The notes beneath the pieces are model-generated. The model did not search any database. It was not told the DNA's origin and saw only the letters and a program-made list of their open reading frames with translations. Positions 36,660 through 53,599 of a stretch of 64,000 bases of DNA are shown here, one piece after another; within the stretch, counting starts at the first letter, position 1; each line of letters opens with the position of its first letter. The position numbers and the translations under genes are program-made. The stretch spans positions 4,107,270 through 4,171,269 of the forward strand of contig CM034136.1 in assembly GCA_019914995.1 (NCBI GenBank), read 5' to 3'. The DNA comes from Acanthochlamys bracteata (taxonomy: Eukaryota; Streptophyta; Magnoliopsida; Pandanales; Velloziaceae).

Positions 36660-38434
36660 CATGTCAATGAAGGAAGCTCTGGTCGTTTTTGTTTGTGGAA
36701 CACTTTGGTTCTCTCTATGTGGAGATCGATCTGAGGACCAAGGAGTAATATTTCTAATCTAGATCAGTAAAGCTCATAGTTCTTAGGAAGTAAAGTTCTT
36801 ACCAAAGGAAATTGAATTAAGAGATGTAATAGTCAAAGGCCATCTTGTTTATCTGAAAGTTGTCTAACATTTCTCTGATGACAGCTTTGTGCTATCATTG
36901 GCTGGTGTTGATGCTAACCTTCTAATGGAAGAAGAGAGCCTTGTTTGGAGTAGTAAAGATGTCGTCATTGTACTGCAACATGACAATGAGAAGATACCTT
37001 TGAGGTAAGATCGAAATACTTTTTTGTATACTAAGGAAACTGATTCTTCTTTTTTCTTTATTTTTTTCAACTTTCTGCTTTTTTTTTTTTTTTTGGTAGA
37101 GTGTGTAAGTGCTAATTTTGCCAATGACATCATGAGATACGCAAATAGATATTGTGAAACTTCCTGCAGTTTATAGTCACAGAGTATTACAATCTCCCCA
37201 ATACGTACATGTCTGTGTTTATTTATCTAGAAGCGATTGGTTGTGGTAATTTTTTTCATCGACAGTTACGTATCGGAGACAACAAGGCAGCATGCGTTCC
37301 CTTCTCTAGCTCAACGCCATATTATAGCAGGGTTGGCTTCTGCTGTTGGTGGGCTGAGTGCTCCTTTTGAAAGAGCATCACATATTCATGAAAGACCCCT
37401 TGTGAATTGGCTCTGGGCAGCTGGGTGTCATCCGTTTGGGCCTTTTTCTAATACAACCACAATCGGTCAGATGCTTCAGGATGCTGCCTTGGTATGTTGG
37501 AAGCATGTCTGATGACAAATACCTGAAAACATTTTTTCATTTCTAGTTCAGAAAGCTGCTAAAAACTGCTCCAACTAATAGACTTGCATTGGCATGTATC
37601 TTTACGTACTCTTCAGAGGAACACCATTTATGCACGGGTTGATACTGCTCTTCGTAAGATTCGGGAAACATCAGAGGTAGATGGTAGCTTGTATATAAGT
37701 TCTCCTTTCTGTCTTATTAGAAGGCTGATATAAATAAATTTCCCTTTGCAGACCGTCCAATCTTTTGCTTCTGAACATCTCAAGACTCCCATAGGACAGC
37801 CAGTGAAGGGCAAGAAGCAAAAGTCTAATACCGAGCTTTGGCTGGAGAAGTTTTACAAGAAAGTGACTGATCTGCCAGAACCTTTTCCCCATGAGCTTGT
37901 TGAGCGCCTCGAAGAGTATCTAGATGTATGCAAATATTCACCAATTTCTTCTTAATAATTGTGAAGACAACAGCTGCTTCCTAACTATCTAATTTCTTCT
38001 CTGTTCTGCATAGAGTCTGGAGGGACAATTGGTTGATTTGTCTTCTTTATTATATGATCATCGGCTGGAGGACGCTCATAAAAATAGCTCTGACATACTT
38101 CAAAGCACTGTGTTTACCCAACAGTGAGTTAATACTAACCATAACTATTTTGTTGATTATTCTCTTTAAGTAGCACTATGCTTAATGTACTTGGATAAGC
38201 TCAAACTGGAACTATTTCAAGTTGACAAGAAGCAAATGCTAAATTTGCCTATGTTTTGGTTGTAACAGATATGTTGAGCGGGTTTTAGCATCAGAGAAGG
38301 AGAAAATGAGGTGCTGCAAAATCGAATACAAATACCCTGTAGAGTATACTCAATCTTTCATCTATGGAGGAATTTTTCTGGTAGGACTGATTATATACTT
38401 TACTGTCATATTTTTATCTAATCCAGTTCGGTAG
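29719..38434 (+). CDS. Predicted type I membrane protein, At3g28720-like, 808 aa
   Basis: Sixteen exons join in phase: 29719-29913, 30376-30570, 31304-31378, 31480-31647, 32066-32229, 32517-32735, 33638-33764, 34646-34834, 35860-35946, 36078-36229, 36885-37004, 37266-37491, 37617-37676, 37752-37925, 38014-38123, 38269-38434. The protein has an N-terminal signal peptide (hydrophobic residues about 6-24), a long lumenal or extracellular region, and one C-terminal transmembrane helix (GGIFLVGLIIYFTVIFL) followed by SNPVR and the stop. I recognise the family from conserved text such as YRYRYNGGGASQVWLGSGRF, IDLSAGPCTYGKIETEEGSV, HERPLVNWLWAAGCHPFGPF and MRCCKIEYKYPVE. It belongs with Arabidopsis At3g28720 and more distantly the SPOTTED POLLEN1 type; the biochemical function is unknown. 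The topology suggests secretory-pathway membranes. Intron 6 carries a MITE, and intron 10 carries an in-frame exon-like stretch. Confidence 0.9.
33255..33508. mobile_element. Tourist-like MITE, 254 bp, TTA target duplication, in an intron
   Basis: TTA (33252-33254) precedes GGGTCATTTGGC; at the right, CCCAAACAACCCC is followed by TTA (33509-33511). The interior is AT-rich and non-coding. It lies in intron 6 of the membrane-protein gene and belongs with the copies at 25448 and 61194. Confidence 0.72.
36344..36437 (+). other. Possible alternative terminal exon in intron 10 of the membrane-protein gene
   Basis: A good acceptor (TTATATTTCAG, 36333-36343) is followed by an open stretch in the phase needed by exon 10 (GT+A gives Val), reading AKKFLLAPCDNKSTEHLEKF and onward to a TAA at 36435-36437. 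If used it would truncate the protein after about 450 residues. It could also be chance. Confidence 0.3.
36619..36659. repeat. Compound (GT)n(GA)n microsatellite
   Basis: About seven GT units run straight into about thirteen GA units, within intron 10 of the membrane-protein gene. Confidence 0.95.
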
Positions 38435-39852
38435 ATTTTAAAGAATACCAAGCCACTTCACAGACAAATAGCTATTAACAAATTTCCCAGCTCCAGATTT
38501 TAGGAGCGAATGGTGTAACTTATCTTGTGTGAGCAACTTTGTGAACATCATTTTAGCTGCTGGAGTAGTATTGAAGTGATTGATACCTATTCATGTTCAT
38601 TTGTGAACTTTTATCATCTTTTCTCTTCGCTTGTTCAATCCATTGAAGATGTTTTCTGTTCAATCTTCAGGACAAAAGGATATGGTATCTAGTTTGGGAG
38701 TTGAACATATGCATGATATGCTGTTACTTAGTAAATTAAGAAGTAATAATAACTCTTACTAGTGTGATCTGAAGACTGTTGATCTGAAATATCTTAGAAC
38801 ATGTGGATGGGCATTAATTGTGAAATGCTCGTTTCCAAGTGTTTCCATGGAACACAGCTTTTACTGCAAAGTGGATTGCAAGTGTTCAGTATCAGCTTAA
38901 GCGAGCAGTTTGGATTTCGGTACTCTTATTGAAAATAAGTTTTTTTAAAAAGAAATGTTTTTTTAAGAATTTTAAAAAATAATAAAAATTAGTAATAATA
39001 AAATTTTACAACGATAAAATTTTTTTATATTTTTAAAATTTTTAAAAGTTTTTAGAATATTTTAGAAATTTTATTAGATAACGTAAAATTAAAATTTTAG
39101 AGTAAAAAAAAATTATAATTTTAGCCGACGTCCACCAAGAGGAGAGGTTCTAAAAAATAATTTTTAGTGCGTCTGACAGGAGTCAAAACCGGTCTAATGT
39201 TTGGATGAACTTCTCCGACCCTTGGGCTACAAACACATTCGTTTATTCATAACTCTGACTCCCAACTAATCGATTTAAAAATTAAACAAAAACACCTGTT
39301 CTTTACAAATTCTTTTGACTACGTTCCGATACATATTATTTTGATAGCTAGCTAATTTCAAAGTTCAAATTTATTTCAACTTTCGTAAATTCTATTTAAT
39401 TCAATGCTCTTCTCCGGCTAACTCCAACACAACGAGCGGATTGGAAATTTTGTCTCTGTTTGGAATTTTTTTATAAAATTTCTCTGAACTTTTTGAAGTA
39501 TTAAAGTACAATGTCTATGCGTAATTACGGGCCTTTGAATTTAAAGATGCCTTTAAAAATTGTATGGGCCTTTGTGTAAATGGGTCTACATGTGTTTCAT
39601 GAGTGCCCACGGGAATTGTGTTGCGAGAAAACGACTCTAAATGGGCCCTCAGATTTTTTCCCGCGCGTTGAGATGAATCGTTCTTTCGGCCATGTCCTTA
39701 TTCTCACGCCAAAAACGAGACCATCAAAGTGACCCCTGTCTATGTCCTTATTCTCGTAGTTGAGTATTATGGAGTACAAAATTCGAGTCGTCAACTCGTC
39801 ATAATAACCTTAAATATGACTACCACACAAGCTTTAAAACCTACACGCGCGC
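38435..39852. other. Intergenic between the membrane-protein and RWA genes
   Basis: 3' UTR of the upstream gene, then an AT-rich MITE-like block at about 38905-39125 (left side GCGAGCAGTTTGGATTTCGG) and unassigned sequence. No coding signal. Confidence 0.5.
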
Positions 39853-39860
39853 TTATAAAT
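39853..39860 (+). promoter_or_regulatory. TATA box of the RWA gene
   Basis: TTATAAAT lies about 140 bases before the ATG at 39994, followed by a TC-rich stretch suitable for a leader. Confidence 0.5.
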
Positions 39861-39993
39861 CAATTCTCTCACCAATTTTTAAGTTTATTTCAAACTTCTT
39901 CGACAGATCCCGGTCACTGTTCTTCAGCTGTTGCTGGGACACTGTTTAAGTTATTCATTTTGGTAGCAGTTAAGTTTACTGCAAGAATTAGTA

Positions 39994-42900
39994 ATGGAGA
40001 TTACGAAACCTGTCACTCCTGGACAGGTAATCTTGCGATTTCATTTTTTTTAATTTTTTAGTTAGTTTGTTTAGGAACTTGAGTGCTTTACTGGTTGAGA
40101 TATAATTGTTTTGTTTTTTTCTTTTCGATTTTTATAGGTGGCTTGTTTGCTTGGATATGTTCCGTTGTTTTTGACATGGTTGTACTCTGAGATGCTGGAG
40201 TACCGGAGAATTTCAGGATGTTTGAAATGGTGAGTTTGGGGATTTACTGGTTTAGGTTGTTTATCCAAGCTCATAGTGTTGATCTTTTAGCAAAAAATCT
40301 GGGAAGGTACTAATTCTTACTCTGAGAATTGTTACTCGTTCATGTCAACCATTGGTCAATCATGTAAATGATTGGAACTTGGGTTAAGGTTTTCATACTT
40401 TATCCTCAAGAAGAAAACAAATGAAGAAGGTTTCATACTATACTAACCTTCAAATTGGTTCTGTAAAAGAAATATTTATCCTTCTGCAGTGGCAGGAGTT
40501 TGGGCACAAATTTAGTAGTATTGAACAATGATCCAAACAAGCAAGATGACAAGTCACCTTCATTAGAGGAAGGCCTAATATCAGCTTCTCCAGAACCACG
40601 GAAATCATCTGTAACATCAAACTTTCTCAGGTATGTGATGTATGTTCTCAGTGTAAATGCGGACACTGAGTACTCTTAGTTGCTTCAGTCCATTAATGTC
40701 TTTTAATTCTCTAATCTTGAGCACTTCAGATTTGTTTTGATGGATGAGTCATTTCTGCTGGAAAGTCGAATGATATTGAGAGCTATGTAGGTGAACTTTT
40801 GTTCTGCTTTCTTGTTATAGAATTTACAACATAATATAAAAATGACCTCTGATGTTATCTGTGTTGATGATTTGCAGATCTGAGTTTGGAGCCCTTTTAT
40901 TCTACTTTTACCTCTGTGATCGAACAAATTTATTTGGAGAGTCTCAAAAGGTTTTCTCTATCTCAATTAATTCTTTCTGTTATTGTTCATCATTAGTAGA
41001 AAGTATTTGATATTCCTTTGGTGCACTTCAAGGATTCAATCCAAAATCCATGTTGCAAACTGTTAGAGAAAAGCACTTTCATCATTTTTATGCATTCATT
41101 TAACCAAATGATTGCTTCGACATATTATTCCAAACTCACTTGCTAAGGTCAATCAAAAGTAAAGGTTCTTTTTTCCTAATAAATTGAAAGAAACTGTTTC
41201 CTCTCTATCCTGACCAAAGAATTAAGGGTGAAAAATGCGAAGTCATCATACTCTATGCAGTCTGTTGGGCATGGGTGATTTCCATTTGGTAAACATTAAA
41301 CAAGATGGATCTTGTATTAGGGCTAGGATTGTTTTATTTGAATTTCATTCAGCTAGTTGTTTAGAATTTAGGACAGAACCTTAATATCAATAAATGTGTC
41401 ATCTACTTACTGTTCTAATATAATGTCCTTGCTGACATTGTGATCATTTTGTTTATGACAACTTCAAATATTGTTGTGCACATAATGTGCTATATAATTA
41501 CTTTTCTTTCTCACAGAACTACAGCCGAGATCTCTTTCTTTTTCTCTACTCTCTGCTCATAGTTGTTGCTGCAGTGACCTCTTTTAAAGTGCACCATGAT
41601 AAATCCCCATTCTCAGGGAAATCCATACATTATTTGAACAGGCACCAGACTGAGGAATGGAAAGGGTGGATGCAGGTGGGATTCAAAATAACTACCCATT
41701 GAGTACTAAGTTGTCCAGTGATTTATAAGTAATGCATTTACTCTTAAATATTTCAGATGCTAGTTCTCTATTCCATACTTAATGCTAGTTCCTATTGGAA
41801 TTTCAGCTATTTAGTTACCTCTATTATTTGTCTCACATGCCACTCCTAATTTTCGTTGCTATCATTGAATCATTTCCATGTAGCATGATTACATTCCTGT
41901 GTAGCCAATTGCTCTAAAAGTCAAATTTTATAAATTGCGCTGTGCAAAATTGTCGTAACTAAGTGTGATATATCATATTTGGTTTCTTTCCTCTTGCGTA
42001 AAGGTTGAAACATAAGTCATTGCCGTCAAAGTAAACAATTGGGAAGATAAAATATAGTACTAAATGCATCATGATAATGTCTTTGCTGCATACTTTTGCT
42101 TGATTGCAGTTGAGTACTAAGAAGTTTAGGGTGTACAAGATTAATACAATATTTGCATTCATATTCTTGGCTTTGGGCTTCTTACTTGTTCTTATTTCAG
42201 GTATTGTTTCTGATGTACCACTACTTTAATGCAAAAGAGATCTACAATGCAATTCGCGTCTTTATTGCTGCTTATGTGTGGATGACTGGGTTTGGAAACT
42301 TCTCCTATTATTATGTCCGCAAGGATTTCAGTCTTGCAAGGTTTTCTCAGGTAACTATATTAACTCTTGCCCCCGAGATTATTTCACACTACATATATGA
42401 ATTTTTTGGAGATTTTTCTTGAGTTCTTACTCTTTCCCTTACAATTTGCAGATGCTGTGGCGCCTGAACTTTTTGGTGGCATTCTGCTGTATTGTTCTAA
42501 ACAATGATTACATGCTATACTACATCTGCCCTATGCATACTCTTTTTACAGTTATGGTTTACGGTGCTCTTGGAATCTTGAACAAGTACAATGACATTGG
42601 AGCAGTTATGGCAGTAAAATTTGCTATTTGTCTTCTTATTGTTATCTTGATCTGGGAGATCCCTGGTGTCTTTGATGTCATTTGGAGTCCACTAACTTTC
42701 CTTCTAGGTCAGTATGTCACTGAGGCAGCTACTACATTTTCCTTGCATGCTGACGTATTTTTTAGGACTATGATTCTGATCACTAAATTCTAGTATTTCA
42801 GGCTACAGAAATCCAGACCATTCAAGTCCAACATATTCTCGCTTGCATGAATGGCATTTCCGTTCTGGACTCGATCGCTACATCTGGATTGTCGGAATGA

Positions 42901-45869
42901 TTTATGCTTATTTTCATCCCATTGTAAGTTATTCGAATGTTGCAGACTGTCGGTTGTGCATTATGAGTTCATAAGATCTTCCATTATTCACAGACTCACA
43001 GTTGCGGAGGTCCTGAGGGTTTGCTTCCTAAGTAGGATATGAAGCATAGTTGACCTTTGCAGCTTCCTCACATAATTCTAGCACCTTCCGTTCATTTGTA
43101 TACATTTTTTTACATAACATTGACTACATCATTCTGTAGACACCTCAAATAGCAGTCTCTTATTATGTCATAGCTGTAGGACCTTCAGAGTTTCTGTTTT
43201 GTGATCTTTCTCTTCCTTCAGTCTATGTTGTCTGATATTAGGTTGAATGTTCCAGATGCGATGTCTATGTCTTCTCTTTATTTCCTCTGTGCAAATGCGC
43301 TTGTTTTCTTTACCGGCAATATTGTCATGAAATACCTGATTCATGATAGCTTTTCCAGCGTTTTAGTGAGTAAGCTTATCACCGTATTGATGACTTGATA
43401 TAGGTTGAGAGATGGATGGAAAAACTGGAAGAGGCTGAAACAAAGAAAAGAATATCAATCAAGGTGTTAGCCATAACCATTTCTCTTCTGGTAAGCGTTC
43501 TTCCACTATAAAGCTTATCATATTCAAGTGCAACTATTTTTAATTGCTTATGTTTCCTCACTTTCAGTTTGGCTGTCTCTGGTATGAATACATATACAAG
43601 TTGGATAGGTTAACTTACAACAAGTATCACGCATACACATCATGGATCCCTATAAGGTTAGGCAATTTTTCCTGTTTTTGCATATCATATATTTTATCCG
43701 ATAACAGCTAACATGTTGTTAAAGTGTATATATATGCTTGCGCAATTGTACTCAACAGTTCCGAAGCTGCTCTTTGACCCTCTTTGCGTAAGTAACTTCT
43801 ATTTATGTCAATAAACTATGATGTTTGTTGTATGATGTACTCTAATTTTCGTATCACTTAACTCTCTATTTGAAAACTTTTATAAAATATTGGGGTTATA
43901 ACTTAGGTGGCTTGGCAAAATTACACTGGAGACTTACATATCTCAGATACATATATGGCTAAGGTATGAACGAATAATTTATAGGAACTTTTGTATCATA
44001 TACACCCGTTAAAGATGATTTATGTTAGTTAGCTATGACTGGAGGTTTTTTTTGTAGTTGTTATGATTACAGTAAATAAATCTCTTACCTTGCTATATAT
44101 TGCCTATCTTTTATGGTCTTTAAACATTGTGACCGCGGGCCATACAATAAGTTGCTAATGGAATGTGATATACAAACACTCTTAGGGTGGATTTCTTCCA
44201 ATCTTAGTAGAATCCAAGGTGATTATTCTACACAAGTATTCAACTGCTATTCCCCATACCCTTTCAAACAGCTGATAAGTGGTCTATCTTTACATCTACG
44301 AGCCCGTTTAGGTGAGCTGAAAATAAGAATCTTATTGAAATAAGTAGTAAACAGCTTATCTGAGATAAGGAGCTTATTATAAGCGTGTTTGGATGAAAAG
44401 AACTTATTTTAAAATAAATAAAGAATGATATTTTGGTGAGAAGTACTTATAAGCTAAGAGAGAATATATAAATAATTGAAATATCCTTTAAATATATAAT
44501 AAGTAAGATATATTAAATTTGCAAATTTTTATATTATTTATTTCTTACTTTAATATATATTTTAAAAGTATATTAATTTAATATATTTTGATAATATTAA
44601 TATATGATATTAATATTTTTATGACTATTTTTCTTTAATTAAAAATTTATAAATAAATTAGTAATTATTCGCATATTTATAAAAAAATAAGTAATATTTG
44701 ATCAATATTTATGAATAATAAATAAATAATTTATAATAAATTATTAAATATTAATAGGAATCAGATCAGGACACAAGTAGAACTTGATGAAATATTAAGG
44801 TCAAATTTGTATGAAATTTAGGAACACTTGTGATTTTCTTAAATTATTGAGAGGAAAATAGCCATTAATATTGTCCCGCGGCTTATAACTAAAGTGCTTA
44901 TTTTTACAAGTTAGGGGATCCGTAATTATCAATAAGCTGCGTCCAGCTTAATAAGCTGTGTGTCAAATAAGCACTTTTAAGCCCAAATAAGTGCTCCCGA
45001 ATGGAGCCTACAAAACATCTCATCACTTCTGGCTTCTTTAAAATTATTTACTTATTTGTTTTATGAGAGAAAGAGAGAGAGAGATAGACATAAAGAACAT
45101 CTTACTTGGTCCATCTGAGCTCCCTCCTATAGTAGCTTCCACTGCTTCAAGATGATAACATTTGCACATAAGTAAATTTTCATTGATAGATAGTTACTAA
45201 GTCCAATCAGTGGTGAGTTGCAAAATCTCCTTTATTGATTGCAATTGAAGAAGTTGCTTTTTTTTTTTTCCACTGCTTCAAGATGATAACATTTGCACAT
45301 AAGTAAATTTTCATTGATAGATAGCTACTAAGTCCAATCAGTGGTGAGTTGCAAAATCTCCTTTATTGATTGCAATTGAAGAAGTTGCTTTTTTTTTTTA
45401 ACTCCTTAGATTTATTGTATTGTTGCAGATCGAGCATACCCAATGGACAGCCTAAATTGCTGTTCTCCATCATTCCTGATTATCCACTGATGAACTTCAT
45501 GCTCACCACTGCCATATATATTGTGGTCAGTGAGCACTTTTAGCAATCATTTTGAAGGTGATTCATCATTCATGTGTGGGAGTCTGGCCTTCTCACTGCT
45601 TGCCCAATATATGACCAGGTCTCACATCGGCTGTTTGAGCTAACCAATATCTTGAAGATAGCATTTGTTCCAAGCAAGGACAAGAAGCGGTTGATGATCA
45701 ATATCATCTCAGCTTCAGCCATCTCAGTCCTCTTGTATTACCTGGCACTTGCATCGCTTAATGCACCCAAGATGCTGGTGTTTATTTTTCTACCTGAATT
45801 TTTTTTGGTTCTTGGTGAAGTATATCCACCACTAAAGTTTGACTTGCAATATGCTATTTGCAGGTGTAG
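39994..45869 (+). CDS. RWA: REDUCED WALL ACETYLATION family protein (CAS1 domain), 546 aa
   Basis: Exons: 39994-40026, 40138-40229, 40490-40630, 40730-40786, 40878-40950, 41517-41675, 42201-42350, 42452-42707, 42802-42923, 43404-43490, 43568-43656, 43725-43787, 43907-43963, 45429-45525, 45619-45777, 45864-45869. All phases agree. It starts [11 protein letters not shown], followed by a first membrane segment ([15 protein letters not shown]) and a soluble loop, then a polytopic CAS1-type region with family text such as [62 protein letters not shown] and [12 protein letters not shown] proteins act in the Golgi to supply acetyl groups for O-acetylation of wall polysaccharides such as xylan. The C-terminus is uncertain: a final 6-base coding exon gives KMLV and stop, whereas reading through the last intron gives 33 more residues and stops at 45876. 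Intron 13 (1465 bp) has grown by repeats. Confidence 0.92.
44310..45008. mobile_element. hAT-like MITE in RWA intron 13, approximate limits
   Basis: The left end (GAGCCCGTTTAGGTGAGCT) and the reverse complement of the right end (GGCTCCATTCGGGAGCACTT) are imperfect inverted repeats. Subterminal AATAAGC/GCTTATT motifs are dense on both sides and the interior is AT-rich and non-coding. Ends of the GGSCCGTTTGG kind suggest hAT. The target duplication is unclear (CTAC occurs on both sides). Confidence 0.5.
45139..45400. repeat. Tandem duplication, 131-bp unit, in RWA intron 13
   Basis: The unit starting CCACTGCTTCAAGATGATAA at 45139 repeats from 45270 with about one substitution (AGTTACTAAG against AGCTACTAAG) and a change in the T-run. 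Near identity means a recent event. It ends just before the acceptor of exon 14. Confidence 0.95.
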
Positions 45870-45876
45870 ATCCTGA

Positions 45877-47410
45877 TATGCCCATCGGTAGTTTATCACA
45901 TAAAACCTCGAAACAAAATGTTTCGTGAGTGTTACATACAGATAATCAAATAGAAAATCACGACAAGAGGAGGATATTTGTGAATTTAATGCTCAAGCAT
46001 GGAGCTTTTATGGTATACCTCATACGTCTTAAGGGTCTTCCACTATGTAGTTTGTAGTAAGGGGAAAAAAAAGATTATGATAGTCTTGAAAAAGGAGCAA
46101 AATTAAGCTCCAAAAGTAACTAGAACCATTTCTTGTTGTCAGGCTCCAAGCGTGACAATATGAGAACATAAGTGCTACTTGGTACACTCAAATGTTTCAC
46201 CCTTCTTCTGTATTAAGCATGTACTATGAATTCTACCTGTATGCTGTAAATGCTATGTTGTGAGAGAAGTCCCAAAGCTCTTTATATACATCAATCAGAT
46301 GTGGAGATTTTCTGCCTGAAATAAAGTTCCAGGTTTCCGTGACATTGCTGAGACTACTACTATCCAGAACGGAATCAGTCCCCTATTTACAAATTATTGG
46401 CAGATTTCCAAACTTTGAGTTGCAGATATTGGGAGATCCTGAGATTGCAGGAATAAATAGGTGATTCCTTTAGCAACTCCATACTAATTTTTAAAGTTCT
46501 ATTAGCAACTTTAGAAGTTGCTTTTGAATATTTCTATTGTTTCATGATAAAAGGAGCCTGTGAAACTCGCCATGTTCAAATATGGTCAAAAGCTGACTCA
46601 ATTTCATACATGTTCATGCTTTATTATTTCTTCTGATAATCTGACATTGCCATTACTTGGAGGACCCCATCTCACCCGAGATGGGTTCTAGCGTAAGACA
46701 CAGGAGACTTGATCAGGCCATCTAGAGTGTAAGGACCTGTCCAGTAGGTACAAGTTCGAAGTAACATTAGATTATAAAGCCCTTCCGGTGCTTTCAAAAG
46801 CTTCTCAAGGAAAATGTCTATGTCAAAGCTAATTGATTTATTTCAAGGACAGTTACCTTAGCCGAGAAGAAGAAAAGAAGGCCAAGAACCTACTGGAGCC
46901 CCTGGACTCTTTATACACAAACTGACTCCGAGGCTTCATATCATCTTTCCTGCACTTACGATTGAAGATTGTTGTTTCTTATCCAACCAGAAGCATGACA
47001 GTACGGCCACAGAATAAACAATGCATACTGACTTTGGTAATTTCAATTGCGCAATAGAATAAATAATGCTGCAACTGTGACACTAAATTAAGTTGTTGTT
47101 AAATAGCTAATGCATCGAAGGAATGGAAGAATACTGCACTTGATATAAGACTAATTCAAAAATTACATTACTAGAATACAAAACCTTTGTCATTTATCTT
47201 CAATGCGTATAGCTACACCGTTTCTACCATTACATTTCAGTAAGATAATCTTATATAAAAATTAATCCAGAGAATATAACTTTACTTGGAATGCCCAAGT
47301 GTGCAACCAGAATTACTTGTCTGACAAATTCTGATGATTCTTGGGGTTCAGGCGACTCATTGAAGGATTGCTAAAAGGTATAAATCCATCCAATGCCAAC
47401 AGTCTTTTCT
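45877..47410. other. Convergent intergenic region (3' ends of RWA and PRP43-type genes)
   Basis: 3' UTRs of two converging genes and unassigned sequence. No coding signal or repeat structure recognised. Confidence 0.5.
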
Positions 47411-52363
<4,953 letters not shown>

Positions 52364-52539
52364 GGCCTACCCTGAAACCCTAGCTCCACAATTTTTTATA
52401 GAGAACTCTCGAGAAGCTCTCTGGAAAGAGAGAAGAAGCCAATACTGACCCCTATTGTGTTTGCTTTATGGCGGGGGAGGCCAAGCATCTGTTTTAAACC
52501 CTTCAATTATCACTTTACTACATTTAACTAATGTGATAA

Positions 52540-53509
52540 AGGGCATGTTTTGCTAACTCTTTTAACTACTTAGTATTTTAATTTTAATTTTATATTTAAA
52601 AAAAAAAATAAATATTTATAAAATTAAAAATATAAAAAATTATATTATAATTATTTTATTTATTATTTCTTAAATACAAATAAATTTTATTTTTAATATT
52701 TCAAAACTTTTTTAAAAAATTATTTATAAACACTACATTACGAGAAAAGAGTTTACAGTTAAAACCAAAATTATCAAAATTTTGATTTAAATTTTAAAAT
52801 TTTATGATTCTATGATTTTACTTCATCCAAACGATTTCGATCTCAAATAAAATCTTTTTTAAGTAAAATTATCTAGATCTCGATTTAAATTTTAAGATCG
52901 GTAAGATTTCAATCTTTTTACGATCTTATATGATTTTATTTTTGAAGAAAATTTTGTAATTAATTATATTTGAAAGAATTTTTTATAAAACTTTGAAGGT
53001 TTTCTGAAAAAATATAAATTTGAAAATTTTCTATAAAATATAAAAGAATTTTTTTATAAAATTAAAACAATTTAAATTTTTTTTAAATGTACTAAATTTT
53101 TTTTGAAAAAGTATTAGATAAACCTTTATAAAAGATTCTTAATAATATTGTAAAAAACTTTAATAAAATTTATCAATATATAAATTCTTACGATCTTATT
53201 TTAAAATTCTAATTTTACAATCATACTCAAACAAAATCATCCTATCTAAAATTCAGATTTTAACGAACTTAATTAAAACCTTATGATAACTATTACATTT
53301 TAATTATTATTTTTAAAATGAAAATTTTGAAAATAAAAAAAATTATTTTTATAAAAAATTATTTTTTAAAAAAATTATTTTATATTAAAAATAATATAAA
53401 TAAATAAATAAATAATTTTTATTTCATAAAATTTCTTTATATTTTTTAAATATTTATTAAAATATATTACAAAATATTTTATAAAAAGACGCTTTGCCGA
53501 AACGTATCT
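52540..53509. mobile_element. Possible larger inverted-repeat element, about 970 bp, TAA flanks
   Basis: TAA then AGGGCATGTTTTGC at the left; GCCGAAACGTATCT then TAA at the right. The ends are only loosely complementary. The interior is extremely AT-rich and may contain nested copies of the smaller MITEs. Confidence 0.4.
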
Positions 53510-53599
53510 TAACATCATCAATTAGGATAAGTGAAAGGCCCATAACGGAGCCCATATACTTAGAGCATTACCGTATATAAACTCGCTGGTCCTGTATAT

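Noticed and set aside
39729..40061. 110-codon frame over the RWA start
   Set aside because: Different phase from RWA exon 1; covers its promoter and leader.
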